Origin: Arbacia lixula
Taxonomy: Eukaryota; Echinodermata; Echinoidea; Arbacioida; Arbaciidae
Direction of reading: 5' to 3'
Assembly (NCBI GenBank): GCA_963669155.1
Contig: OZ022586.1
Location: 19,026,785-19,090,784 of the forward strand
Length of the DNA stretch: 64,000 nucleotides
The notes below the pieces were generated by a model. It searched no databases and was not told where the DNA came from. It was given only the letters and a program-made list of their open reading frames with translations. Of this stretch, positions 33,659 to 46,200 are shown piece after piece. Numbering within the stretch: position 1 is the stretch's first letter; each line of letters opens with the position of its first letter. A program made the position numbers and the translations under genes.

Positions 33659-33810
33659 TCGTTTCATTCACGTCCCATTTTCCGCTGCGACAGGAGACTA
33701 ATTCTCTGCTCATCCCGGTAATCGTGTCTGTTGTAGCCGTTCTCGTCATCGTCATCGTAATCATGAGCTTCCTCCTGGTCCATCAAGTATCGAAAGAGAG
33801 TCCGAAGTAA
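33659..33810 (+). CDS. Candidate alternative last exon with transmembrane segment (LRR-Ig gene)
   Basis: After 'gcctttttgaag/TC' (acceptor AG 33657-33658) an open frame runs 50 codons to TAA at 33808. It encodes a short Ser/Thr-rich stalk, a strong membrane helix (LLIPVIVSVVAVLVIV...), and a short tail HQVSKESPK. In phase 1 it joins exactly to the donor at 26948/26949 after the Ig domain, giving a single-pass type I protein of ~1058 residues from Met 23924. A second acceptor (gacag/GAG, 33692) would need phase 0 and does not fit that donor. The join is inference; no transcript was seen. Confidence 0.5.
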
Positions 33811-34135
33811 ATATGTACACTACTGGCCAAAATTAATTAGCCACCTCCTGTAAAAGAGTTCTTCATGTGTATTTAGGAATGCAGTAAGAAAACTTTGTGC
33901 ACGGACAAAGTAATATATCATAATTTCTAAACCCCAAGTGTATGAAACTACATTTTTTTTTCTTTAAGAAACAATAAACAAATCGCAATGTAATGGGAAA
34001 ATGAGTCAGTATTTCGTTTGCCCACCTCTTGCCTTGATTAAGGCAATGCAACGCGTTTTGGCATACTGTCCCTCAGTTTCTTCAAATATTCAGCTGCATG
34101 GGATGGCTTTCCACTCTTGCCACGCTTACATTATT
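33811..34135 (-). pseudogene. Tc1/mariner-like transposon end with transposase C-terminus
   Basis: 'tacactactggccaaaatta' (33817-33836) is a Tc1-type terminal repeat. The minus strand then encodes relics of the transposase C-terminus ('EWKAIPCS', 'TRCIALIKARGGQTKY' stop, ~34125-34012). One-ended and broken. Confidence 0.75.
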
Positions 34136-34320
34136 TATTTCGGGACACCAGTGATCATGATCACAAACATATAATTGTTGAAATTAAACAAAATCCGGAC
34201 CCGTTTGTGGCAGAACGGTTCGCTGTCATTGCGATTTATAAATTCATGATAATCATAACTACTCCGACTAAATTGCCATGACTCCCTTAGGCCTAAGCAG
34301 GGATATTTAGTGAAAGAGAG

Positions 34321-34385
<65 letters not shown>

Positions 34386-36070
34386 GCTTTTTAGACGTAA
34401 ACAAATTAAATATGCATATCATTACGCATATTAATACAATTTCCTATCTTAGTTCCATTCCCTCAATAAATTATGGACGGATGAACCTTATAAAAAAAAA
34501 AAACATGTGTTTATGTTATATATATAGGGGGGGGGGGGGGGGGAATTGCTTCTATGCCAGTCGGACGTACGTTCACGGTATGCTGAGGATATGGGGGCCC
34601 TACATGCCTAAAATGAACATCGAAAAAAGACAAACATAATCCTGAGAGCAAGAACGGTACACGAAGCCAGTAATTTGTTACTGTTAGGCCTAATTTTCAG
34701 CCGCGAGTATTTCAAAGGAGGTATTCATGGCCGTTGTGAAAATGTAATTAGGAGGTGCCCACTAAATATCTCCATTTTGGAATCGAGATAAGTAAAGGTA
34801 AATAGCCCTTAGCATGTTAGCAAGAAAGAAAAATACCCCGCTCTCACGCTTCTTACATCTATGAAAGCATGCATTCTTGAAAGCATAATTTAGCGCGCGC
34901 CGCAATCCCCGATTCCGCGCCAGCTGAAAAGAGTCCGAAGTGAAAGAATTATAGCTTATATATAATATAAATTGGCTTGTAAAGAACATTCATTTTGATG
35001 AGACGGTACCATTGTGACGATGCGATCCACGTCTTTTCCAAAATTGGGCTATTTTGAGATCAATATTGCGCGGGTTAGATTGCATTTTATTCTTCATCTC
35101 AAGTTTCACGTTGACATGCCGTTGTAAATGCATGCATGTGATATGGTCAACATCTAACTTAGTCTGGGCATGCATGCACGGGGCATGCATGCACTAGCGC
35201 ATGTATACGGCATGCAGTACATGCTGACACTAGGAACTGACTGGGAGCTCCGGTACTCGCTCGTACGGATTGACAGGTGGGTTTGATGAATTTCACTTTT
35301 TCTTCAAAATGTTCTATATGAAATGAATTAAGTGTTCGTAATCATGCTCTTTGTCATCACTGAAATGGAAGGCTTAACTCCTTCGTAAGCGTGTGTTTTA
35401 AACTTAAAAAGTTAGTTTAGTTTCAGTAACGTTCAGATTTCACTGACGACGTGTTCAACTTCTTCATTCAACCTACCATAGTACCAAATACCATACTGAG
35501 CCAAGGACGGGCCCTTTTTCCCATTAGATTTCCAGTGACATCTCATTCGATATCTCATCTCATGACAAACCGTTTCTCGAGGAGAATGCTAACTCAGAAG
35601 TCTCATATATATATTATCAGTGACGTCTCGTGAATCAACAATTACAGAATACAGGAATGGAATTTTCAGACCAATTCAGCAATTGATACACTGTCCGTGA
35701 TTGCCTTTCTCAGCTTCTGATTATTTTCTTTCAAAACATAGCTATAATTGATAAAATATCAGGTTAAAATGTTGACAATATCTTGAAATGTTGGGCAAAT
35801 TATTGTTTAAACCATTGATTATTCTGTGGCTTGATGCATAACTATGAATACGACAATAAGTTGATTAAAAAAAAAAAACAAATATTGGAACGTCTGACTC
35901 AATAAAAAAAAAAACATTGTTTGAGATTTAGTTACGTGACAGATGTGCTCAATCCAAACTTTTAATATTTTGCCTGTAAATGTAACTAATAAAAATTACA
36001 GTATTAATCACGGGGGGTTCTTATTCAGCTTGACATCAGGAAACTGACAAGTAGAACCATCTTGTACATT
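34136..36070. other. Intergenic with low-complexity tracts
   Basis: (GA)n at 34323-34380, a G-run at 34528-34544, and a GCATGC-rich patch at 35160-35220. No gene or RNA recognised. Confidence 0.55.
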
Positions 36071-36242
36071 AATCAATCATACCATGCACTGAGAAGTTCC
36101 AGTGAAATTATGGATTCCAAGGTGGCAGTAATAGAACTATTTCTTGAGGGGCACAGCCCCGAAAAAAATAGTCCTATTCCTGCCACCAAGGAATCTATAA
36201 TTTTACCTGGTACTTCGAAAATAGTGCATGTTATATTTGATT
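36071..36242. repeat. 172-bp foldback element upstream of the Tudor gene
   Basis: The arms pair over almost their full length ('ggattccaaggtggcag' 36112 with 'ctgccaccaaggaatc' 36180) around GAGGGGCACAGCCCC at 36147-36160. Typical of a small MITE; lies ~0.7 kb from the coding start. Confidence 0.8.
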
Positions 36243-36903
36243 TATATCCTACAATCATTACAAGAGAGAAAATTTGATGTCAACATACAACAATTGCGCA
36301 TTTGGATTTTTCCTTGTCATACAAACAATGCAAATAACGATGAAAAACCTGAAGTAAAGAAGGAACAATGTTTACATGCACAGCTGATCCTTTCACCATG
36401 GCGGCCGCGCAAGCTCAGTACAAAAAAGAGCGAAAAAAATATCCAGCTTTCTGAAACAATGACGTCAGAATATTGGTATAGTGAAAAATATTTTGAGGTT
36501 TGACGTCACGCAACATCATTGTTGAAATATGTTTGGTCACATGATGAACCAATCACTATACAGGATTCAATCTATGTAGGATAAAATATAACCTCTAGAG
36601 GGCTCTTTTGCTATCACATTCACAGGTGTTTCTATTTGATTTGCGGGGGAAGAATCACCCAGAGGTCCATTTTCTGATGTGCGATTCTATTAAGTTCAAA
36701 TTTAGAGTGCACAACGTGCTCTCCTAGCACGGGCATTAAAAATAATTTTGGATTGATCACTAAATGGCCTTGTGGCTAATTGTTAAATTGTTAATTGATA
36801 ATTGTGAATTGTAAATAACCAAAATTATTTGTCATAATTATTATGAGGTAAATGACCATAATGATTGTTTCTTTTATATTTGCATTTCTCTTTTATTGAT
36901 TTT

Positions 36904-36905
36904 AG
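36904..36905 (+). promoter_or_regulatory. Probable 3' splice site of a 5' UTR intron (Tudor gene)
   Basis: 'ctcttttattgattttag/tgaaac' precedes the start codon by 62 bases. An in-frame TAG at 36941-36943 closes the frame upstream and fixes ATG 36968 as the start. Confidence 0.55.
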
Positions 36906-36967
36906 TGAAACTGATGGAACTGTGCAAATCGTGAACGTTCTAGGAGCTACTGAGCAAGGAGTTCACC

Positions 36968-39900
36968 ATGAGTCGTCAGCGAGGTGCCAGTCAGATGAAC
37001 GTCGGCGAAAAGGGGGAGGTGTTTGTCACTGCATTCGAGGTTGACAAGCAGGAGAATGCGTTCCGGTTTTGGGGACAGTTTGACAATGTGGCTGTGGAGA
37101 AGCTTGAGACCTTGATGCAAGAAGCCCAAGCTCATGCAGAGCAGAGCGCTCACCCACCCCCGGGAGCCTTATCTCAAGGAGACGTGTGTCTGGCAAAGTT
37201 CATGGAAGATGGGCAGTGGTATCGTGCCAGGGTGGAGAGTGTCACGGGCAATGATGTCATTGCATATTTCCTCGACTTCGGCAACACAGAGATTATTCCC
37301 AGGGTGATGGTGCGGAGCGCTGATTCACTGCAGAAGGTCCTTTCGTTACCACCACAAGCAACCAACTGCAAGCTCGCAAACGTGGAACCGGTTCTGGACA
37401 ACGCAACCTTAAAAGGAGGCACTCACGACTACCTCCGCAAGCAGCTTGAATATCAGACATTTTGCGCTGAGGTGATAGCAAGAATCGGTGGAAATTTGGA
37501 AGTGAAGCTCAGCGATGTGGGAAGTGGAAGAGATGCTGCACACAAGATCATATCAGATGGCTTTGGGCGCGCGGCAACAGGCCAGGTTAGTCCGTCGAAG
37601 GTGAAAGGGTTCAAAATAATGGGCTTGGAAGTTGGCAGTCGAGACCGAGTCTTTGTCAGCAATGTGAATACGCCCAATCAGTTCTGGATCCAACAGGAGA
37701 CAATGACCAAAGACTTGGATGACCTGATGAATGACATGCTGAACCACTACAGTCAAGTTCCCACTGGAGGCAGGAGAAAGCGCTTCACACGGGGCGATGC
37801 GTTGGTCACCACATTCTCAGATGATGGGAGCTACTACCGTGCACTGGTGACGAGCACCATCGGTTCTGACAGCTACGAAGTGTTCTTTGTGGATTACGGC
37901 AACTCCGATATCAAGACATCTGAGGACCTTATGGAGATAGATCCCCTCTTTCTACAGCTGCCTGCTGTGGCCATTGAGTGTTGCTTGAGTGAAGTAGATC
38001 CAGACTCGTGCAACACAGATGAAGCATCCGGACGGTTTGAAGAACTGGTTGTGGAGAAGACCATCTGCTGCAAAGTGACAAGGAAGATAGGTGACAAGTG
38101 TTCTCTTCTCATGATTGATCCCACTGGGGGAGAAAATGCCGACATTGCCAGCGTGCTCGTCAAGGAGGGCCATGCAGGACGTCCCACCCAGATTCACAGT
38201 CCGCAGTCAAAGCCAAGTCCACCACCAGCAGCCAGTCCATCTCAGGGTTACAGTGCCAGAAGGCTGCCTCCGAGCCCCTCCGCTGTTAGGGAACTTGACT
38301 TTCAGTCACCGAACTTCAAGGCACCACAGGTCAACGTAGGTGATACACTTGCAGTGCAGCTCACATCTGTGACAAGTGGGGCAGAGTTTTCCTGTCACTT
38401 GGTGAAGGATGCTGAAAAGTTTGATGCTTTGATTGACAATCTGAATCAGGTGTATGCATCAAGTTCCCCGGGAGATCATGGGGTGAGGGAAGTTGCAGGA
38501 GGCCTGCCATGCTGTGTGCAGTTCTCTGAAGATAACTCATGGTACAGAGCGCAAGTGAGGTATGTTCGAGGACAGGATGTGGAAGTTGAATATGTGGATT
38601 ATGGCAATAGAGAAACGGTGACGCCAGCGCAGGTGAAGAGCCTCAAGCCACAGTTCTTCTCTCTGCCTACGCAAGCAATACTATGTTCTCTAGACGGTGT
38701 TCCCAAGAGCAGCGCTGCAAAGTCACAGGAAGTGAAGGACTTTCTGGACTCAACCGTAGCAGAGCTGGATCTGATGGCCAAGATTGTGAGTAAACAGAAA
38801 GAGGCGTACAGCATCGAGCTTACCGACCCCACAAGTGGGGATAACATCAACAATATGGTGAAGAGCATGCTCCAGGTTAGCAGTCCCAAGCAGCGGTCAC
38901 CAAGAGATGAAATGCTCAAGGAGTACAAGCCTGCATCAATGCGAGACAGAGAAAAACTACAAGTCTTTGTCGGTCACGTTGATGATCAGGCCAAGCTGTA
39001 CGTCCAAAAGTCATCTACCGTTGCAGAGCTGGAGGCATTGATGGATCACATGAGCCAGCACTTCCAGTCATTTGGCACAAGCATCCCGAATCTATCCATC
39101 GGCATGTCATGTGCAGCCCAGTACTCCGGCGATGAGGCATGGTATCGTGCCAAGGTAACAGGTATGCGTAGGAATGGAAAGGTAGAGGTCACATTCGTGG
39201 ACTATGGCAATTCTGAAATGGTGAATTCCAGTCAGATCAAGATGTTAACTCCAGACATGGTTCAGTTGCCTGCACAAGCAATGCCCTGCATGCTGGATGG
39301 TCTTCCCGCTGGCCAACAAACAAGTGAGGAGATCTTAAAGCTGCAGGCATGCATCGAACAGGAGTTCACTCTGGAGGTGAAGCACAAGGACAACATGAGT
39401 GGGATGTACACGGTGCGTTTGACTGGAACTGATGGAAAATGCATCAACGAACAGTTCAAGAAACCTCAAAGAACTCCACAAACGCAGAACGAGCGCCAAA
39501 TTCGGTCCCCACCACGCAGTAGTGAATCTGGTTCTGATTTTGGTTCTCGGTCAGGTGCTGGTTTTAAAGCAAAATCTCCTCCTCAGGATAGGTTTAGCCA
39601 GAATGACCACCAATCTGGTAGACAGCAGAGAGGCAAAGGACTCTTCAACAATGATGGGGGTGGTGATGCAACAGACATGAAACAGTCACGTTCAAAGAGG
39701 AACTCTGCATCCTCCTCCAACGTGTCGGATAGGTCAGGTCCCCGCAGCAACAGGTCGGATGATTCTCGTGGTCAACCTCCAGTCACACTACAATTCACAG
39801 AGGTTGCCTTTCCAGCCAGCGGGAAAGTAGAAGTTTATATTTCACATGTTAATAGTCCCAGTGAGTTCTGGTGCCAAACTGCAGCCTCGACACCCCAATT

Positions 39901-42900
39901 ACAGAGGCTCATGTCAGAATTACATGCGAGGTACAGCAGTCTGAGTGCCAAAGACAAGCAGCTGAAGAACACCACGGTTGGTACTCCATGTATTGCAAAG
40001 TTCTCATCAGATGGGTGCTGGTATCGTGGCGTAGTGGTAAACAAGCACAAGAAGGAGTTGGAAGTGATGTTTGTTGACTACGGAAACTCTGAGAAGGTGG
40101 CATTGGGTAATCTCAAAGCTATCGTCCCAGATTTAGTGAAGCTACCTGTGCTTGGTGTAAAGTGTACCTTGCCAGGAGACCAAGAATGGCATAGTGGCCA
40201 AACAGACGCTATGAGAGAGGCCGCAGACAGAGCTGAGCCCTTCCAGTGCCAAGTGAAGAGTACAGACTGTGGGGTCTATGAGGTGGAATTGATGTGGGAA
40301 GGCAAGATGATGACAAAGGTTCTAAAGGCCGTCAAACCACCAGTTGCTCCAGTCGCTGCCCCTGTCGTTGCTGCAAAGGCTGCCCCTGTGCCTCAGAAAG
40401 CACCGCCTGCTCCCCCACCTGCAAAAGCATCTGCAAGACCGGTCCAGCCACAATCACAGCCCTCACCAATTGCCATGCACCTCTCCTCCGAGTTTGAGAA
40501 GCTGACAGTTGGTGAAATGGAAGATGTGGTTGTCTGCTACTGGGAGAGCCCTTTCACATTCTGGTGCCAACTAGCCAAGAAATGTACGGATCTAGATGCC
40601 CTGATGGAGAGGGTCAGCAGTGTTGAGCAAGGTGGTAGGGTGGATATATCCCATGTCAAGGAAGGCTTGCCATGCTGTGCAAAGTATGCTGAAGATGGCG
40701 CATGGTACCGTGCAAGGATCACCAAAGCTGTGCCAGGAGACTCACCAGAGGTCCTCTTCGTCGACTATGGAAACCACAGCTCAGTAGCGCTAGCTGACAT
40801 GAGAGTCCTACCTGTAGAGCTGTCATCACTCCCAGCCCAAGCCATCCATTGCAGCCTATCTGGTCTTACACCAGCACAAGCAGTATCAACAGCAGCCCAA
40901 GAAAAGTTCACAGAGCTTGTCACAGAAAAACAGCTAGTAGCCCACATCATCAAGAAAGATGCGAGTGCGTTGATGGTAACCCTGCATGACACAAACACAT
41001 CAGTGGACATTGACATCAGTGCAGAAGTCAAGAACGTTGTCGGTGAGGTAAAGGAACCTGATACATACCCTCTGCCTGAAGGGAGTTCTACATCTGAGAT
41101 GGTATACGTCACCAGTGTACATGCAAGTGCAGGCAAGGTGTACCTACAGCGTGCCAGCTCCACAGAGCAGCTAGATGCAGTGTCTGCATTGCTGCAAACT
41201 ACATATGAAGCTTGTGGGCCAGAGGATCATCAGCTGCTACATCCGGTCACCTCCCAAGCGTGCTGCGTCAAGTTTTCAGAGGATGGCATGTGGTACAGGG
41301 GTGTTGTCACGGCGTCCACTCCAACGACCGCAACAGTGTTGTTCATCGACTATGGCAACTGTGAAGAGAAGATCCTGAGCGAGTTGAAATCACCAACAGA
41401 GGAGCTGCTCAAGACCCCACACCTGGCATTAGAATGTCACCTGGATCGACTTCCTCTGTTGTCATGGAGACAGGAGGATGCCGATCACTTCTTGAACCTC
41501 ACAGCTGAGAAGGAGCTCACCTGCACTTTCACAAGCACCACTCACCCTTTCAGTGTTGCCCTCAAGGACGATACACTAGATGTCAATGAAGAGATGATGA
41601 AGCTGGTTAAGAGCATAGATGTTGCTACAGGGAACGAGCATGCCGAGTACTCAGCACCGGATGTTAAAGCTGGAGACCACGCAGGGTACCTTGTCAATGT
41701 GGATGCAAGCACAGGCAACATCTACATCCAGCTCACATCGGTAACGGAGCAACTGGATGAGGTGACAGCCTTTTTGGTGAGCACCTATGGATCTTGCGGG
41801 GATAACCTTCAACTAGAACAGGTGTGCAAGAAGCAGGCATGTTGTGCAAAGTTCTCCGAGGATGGTCAGTGGTACAGAGGCATGGTGAAAGAATGCACGG
41901 CAGCTGGAGCTGTGGTCTGCTTTGTGGACTATGGCAACAGTGAAGGGAAACAGCTCAGCGAGTTGAAGGCTCCCACTCCGGAGCTTCTCAAGGTACCGCA
42001 GTGTGCTGTGGAGTGTCAGCTGGCTGGCACTGTAGGATCACCCTGGACACAAACTGCAGTGGATCACCTCCTGGAGTTGACTGCAGATAAGGAGCTTACA
42101 TGCACCTTCACATCCACCTCTGCCCCAATCACAGTGTCACTGAAAGATGGGGCAGTTGACGTTAATGCTGAGATGATAAAATTCTTTGGACATGACACCC
42201 AGCTGGGTAAGACGATGTCCTATCCCGCACCAAGTCTTGAGACAGGGACACAAACAGGCTATGCAGTGAATGTGGACGCCTCCACAGGACGAGTCTACAT
42301 CCAGCTTGCAGCTGCCACAGAGCAACTGGACAACATCACGGCCCTGCTGGAAGCAACATACAGCTCAGATGGAGGTGAGGATCACCCGCTTCTCCAGCCT
42401 GCCTCTGGCCAGGCCTGCTGCACCAAGTTCTCTGAGGATGACCAGTGGTACCGGGGCTGCATTACCTCCTGTACTCCATCCACAGCTAGCATCTTTTTTG
42501 TGGATTACGGTAACAGTGAGGAGAAGCAGTTTGGGGACCTGAAAGCTCCAACCCAGGAGCTCCTAGAGATCCCAGGATTCGCTATTGAATGTCAGCTGGA
42601 GGATGTACTAGTTTCCCCATGGCAACAGGACGCGGTTGATCGTTACCTGGACATCACAGCAGAGAAGGAACTTGCCTGCTCTTTCAACACCTCTACCAAG
42701 CCATTTACTGTCACGCTGAAGGACGGCGAGGTAGACATCAATGAGGAAATGAAGAAACTTGTGGGGGAGAAACCAAAGGCGGGAGAGATGGCATTCAAGT
42801 CGCTCATCCCCGGCCTTGCAGAGCACAAGAAAGCCGAGGTGTACGTCACCTCCACTGCCTCACCTGAAGAGTTCTGGCTCCAGCCCTTGGCCGGAGAGGA

Positions 42901-43283
42901 GGCTCTCTCACTGCTCATGGATGAAGTCAACAACTCGGCCGAAGACCCAAACACCCTGTCCCTCCCAAACCCCACAACAGGCTCTCCCTGCATTGCCAGG
43001 TACTCCGCCGACCAAGGCTGGTACCGCGCGGTCATCACCGATCTGGTGAACGACGTCGCCACAGTCCGCTTCGTTGACTACGGGAACTCTGACACTGTAC
43101 CGGTGGCTGAGCTGAAGACGATCGGGGAGGAGTTGATGAGGCTTGAGGCTCAGGCAGTGGGTGGTCTCTTGGCAGGAGTCGGACCAGCAGAAGGCGAGGT
43201 GTGGAGCCCAGAGGCAGTGGAGTTCTTTGAGGCAGCTGTCACTGACAAACTGTTGCTGATGGAGGTCATCTCGGAATCCAATG
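36968..43283 (+). CDS. Tudor gene coding exon 1: all ten Tudor cores
   Basis: 2105 codons in one exon. Tudor cores are marked by xWYRA/G ... FVDYGN; the motif Trp (Tyr in domain 2) falls at residues 84, 290, 525, 725, 1018, 1246, 1442, 1635, 1827 and 2018. Spacing of ~190-235 means a full extended Tudor (SN-like plus core) each time. The aromatic cage residues (WY, F, Y) and the Asn of DYGN are kept in all ten (domain 1 has FLDFGN). A Ser/Arg/Gly-rich linker separates domains 4 and 5 (~830-965) and an Ala/Pro linker 5 and 6 (~1120-1175). Domains 7-9 are close to one another in sequence. The exon ends AATG/gtgagt inside domain 10; reading through gives a stop at 43334-43336, a possible short isoform lacking the tail. 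Confidence 0.95.
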
Positions 43284-46200
43284 GTGAGTCATATGGCACT
43301 GTGTATATTCAGGGTGGGGGAGGAGTTGTGCTCTAAGGGATTATGCCGCATTAAATCAGATTATTAAGTGCAGCGCCTTGAACATCCTGCTTAGCTAGTT
43401 ATAAAAGCATTTCACACATGCATTTGTTCAATAAAAAGTTACAGTTATTCATATATACACTTTGATACACTTGGTGTATTTTCTGTTTTATAAATTTTAA
43501 CCAGGAGAAAATCATCAGAAATTTTTTTTGAGTATCATGTCTTATATGTATGTAAAATGATACGAAAACTATTCCTCGAACAATGCAGGGGAAGATGATA
43601 TCATATACAGTATTGGTTTTGAACTATAAAACAAGAAATATTACCTCAAATATGATAGATATTTCTGTATTGCATTATAGTTCTAGTTAAAATGCTGTAT
43701 AAATTATAAAAATGATATTGACGCCAAAAGATTACTATGAAAAATTGTTTGTCTCCACCTCAGACAAGCTGTGTGTAAAGCTTCTAGACATGGGCATGAG
43801 CCTTGCTGAAAAGCTCATGACTGCAGGACATGCCATACAGACTGTGGAGAGCATCAGGCAATTTCCCTCTGTGACAAGTACGATCAGCGAGCCAGGTTAG
43901 TAATGAAGACCAGTCTGGAGTTTAGTCTTAACTGTCAAAAGAAATATGGTGGTGAAAAGTGTGTGTGACCCTCTTTCTTGCTTTATAGTTGCTATTTGGA
44001 AGTTTAATTCAAGTCTCAAAGGACCTGGTGGTGCAAGTGGGTCTGTCTCTTGAAATCAAGCTTGAAAAGTTTGGTGTATTCATCATAATTGCTTTTTAGT
44101 TTTCAGCTTTGGAGCATTTAAAATAGTTCCACCATTGTGTACTTTGAGTGCAGGTTTTGCATTATCTTTTTATTTTCTTAAAGATTCCTTGGAGCAAGTC
44201 TCAAAGGACCTGGTTGAGCAGGTCCTCGCCTCCACCCTGCTGGACCTCAGTCTTGAAGACGGAGACGGAGAAACGGGCGGGGCGGAGCTGACGGAAGCAG
44301 ACATGGGGGCGTGTCTCCAGCAGACCCAGGGAGATGGGGCCCCAGATACTGCTTGTAGTGCCCAAGAGGTAACATTGTTATGTAATCATTGTCTGTTTAA
44401 TCCTTCACCTTTATATCCTTCCTCTCCCTCTCTCTTGCATTCCCACTACTGTATACACAATGTATTTCGTGAGTCTAATTTTTTCGCAAATGAGGACTTT
44501 GTGACAGTTTCGCGAGTGGTTAAATTAGTGAACATGGAGTACTAGTAGTACATGCGCTTGTGCACGTTGTATGCATATTTTCGCGTGTTGTTACATTCGC
44601 GAATAGTAACCTGACTCACAAAATTCTAAAAAAACTATAAAAAAAACCCTGCAAAATATATGGCGTATACAGTATCTTATTCCCCATCTCTGTCTATCTA
44701 TAGTATGCCATACAAACTGCTGTGTATGAGTGTATTATTGCACGAGTAGGGGGAGAGAGATGGGATCCCAGGTACTTTTTGTAGTGCCCGAGAGGTAACT
44801 CATTATGTAATCATTGCCTGATTAACTCTGTGTGTGCCATGCAAACTGTTGTTTGATGGGATTTGTGTGTGTTGATGAAACATTTGCCAGTTACTATTTT
44901 CCTTGTGTGTGTTCATTTCGGTCATAAATCAATGTATAATAGCATCATGTTGTATAAAAGTGCATCCATCCACTCCAACTTTCTCTATTTAAAACTATAT
45001 TAAGTCTTCATGTTCAGCTTCCTTCAAAGTTATAACAGTACTGTATTTCATGACACACTGATACATCTTTTCCTCATAGTTCACATCATTTTCCATCACA
45101 TTCTCTCTCTCACTTCTTTTCCACTATACCCCCCCCCCCTTTCCAATCTTTATTCTTCCTCTCTCTCCATTTCCCACTATATCACCCTCTTTCCCATCTT
45201 TATCCTTCCTCTCGCTCTCACACTCCTTTCCCCAATATATCCCCCCTTTCCCATCTCTATCTTTCCTTTCTCTCTCTCTTCCTTTTCCTCTCTCCATCTC
45301 TCCATCTCTTGTGCTTTCTCTCTACCCCTCATAACATCCCTCATGCTAACATAGCTTGAAGATGTTGCTCACAACATCCTTGATGGCCTCCTGGCTGAGC
45401 TAGCCCTTAACCTCAACCCTAATCAAGCCCCTCCTCAAGAGCCTGCTATGTCAGGCAATCAGGTATGTCTTCTTCATCTCATCAAACCCTCCATGGCAAA
45501 GACAAAATCACAGCTGTTTTGACAAAAATCACTTGTACTACAATAAGCTATTGGCTGCATCAAATGTTTTAAGGTAAAGTAATAAATTAAGCATGTTAAA
45601 TATCAACAATTGTGTAATTTTTAGATGATTCCTTTCAGGTGTCTTGAATCAAACAAGAATCAAATCCTTGGTCATGGCAGAACAGCACTCTATTTATTAT
45701 GGGTCCTGCATAGTCTTCACTCCTTACCATTTCCCCCCATAACTTTAACATTATCTTTTGCATGATTTGCATACAAATTATCAATTTTAGCAGATTTTAC
45801 CTGCTATTCGTGCATATCTCTGTAATGTCTTCTAATGAACCATTATTGAATGGGTGGTATGTCAGGCATGGATTATTTAATGAAACTGCATGAGCAACAC
45901 CACACATCTGGTATTGGCATGTTATTTCATCCCTTTTGATACCACAATGCCTTTCAATAACTCTGATTTTCCAACTTGGAAGTCGCTAAATATGTCTTCC
46001 TGTCTGTCAATATAATTTCTATTTCTTGCTATATTGATGTATCTTCTGTTTCTTGAACAATATTTTTCCAATGGGAACACCCTCAACTACCTTTTACATG
46101 ATACCATATGAGGGTAGAGATTTGTTTCACAGGGGCTCTTTCATTATACGAGTGGGCCCTTTCATCATAAACGGGGGCTTTGTTTTGCATTGTGGGGGCT

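Noticed and set aside
33692..33810. Alternative acceptor gacag/GAG for the transmembrane exon
   Set aside because: It needs a phase-0 donor; the only good donor after the Ig domain is phase 1, which fits the acceptor at 33658 instead.
36062..36277. 71-codon open frame upstream of the Tudor gene
   Set aside because: It lies in a near-perfect palindrome and is open on both strands for that reason; no conserved protein features.
42643..43062. Minus-strand frames of 100-139 codons inside the Tudor exon
   Set aside because: Shadows of a long, GC-balanced coding exon; no independent motif or splice support.
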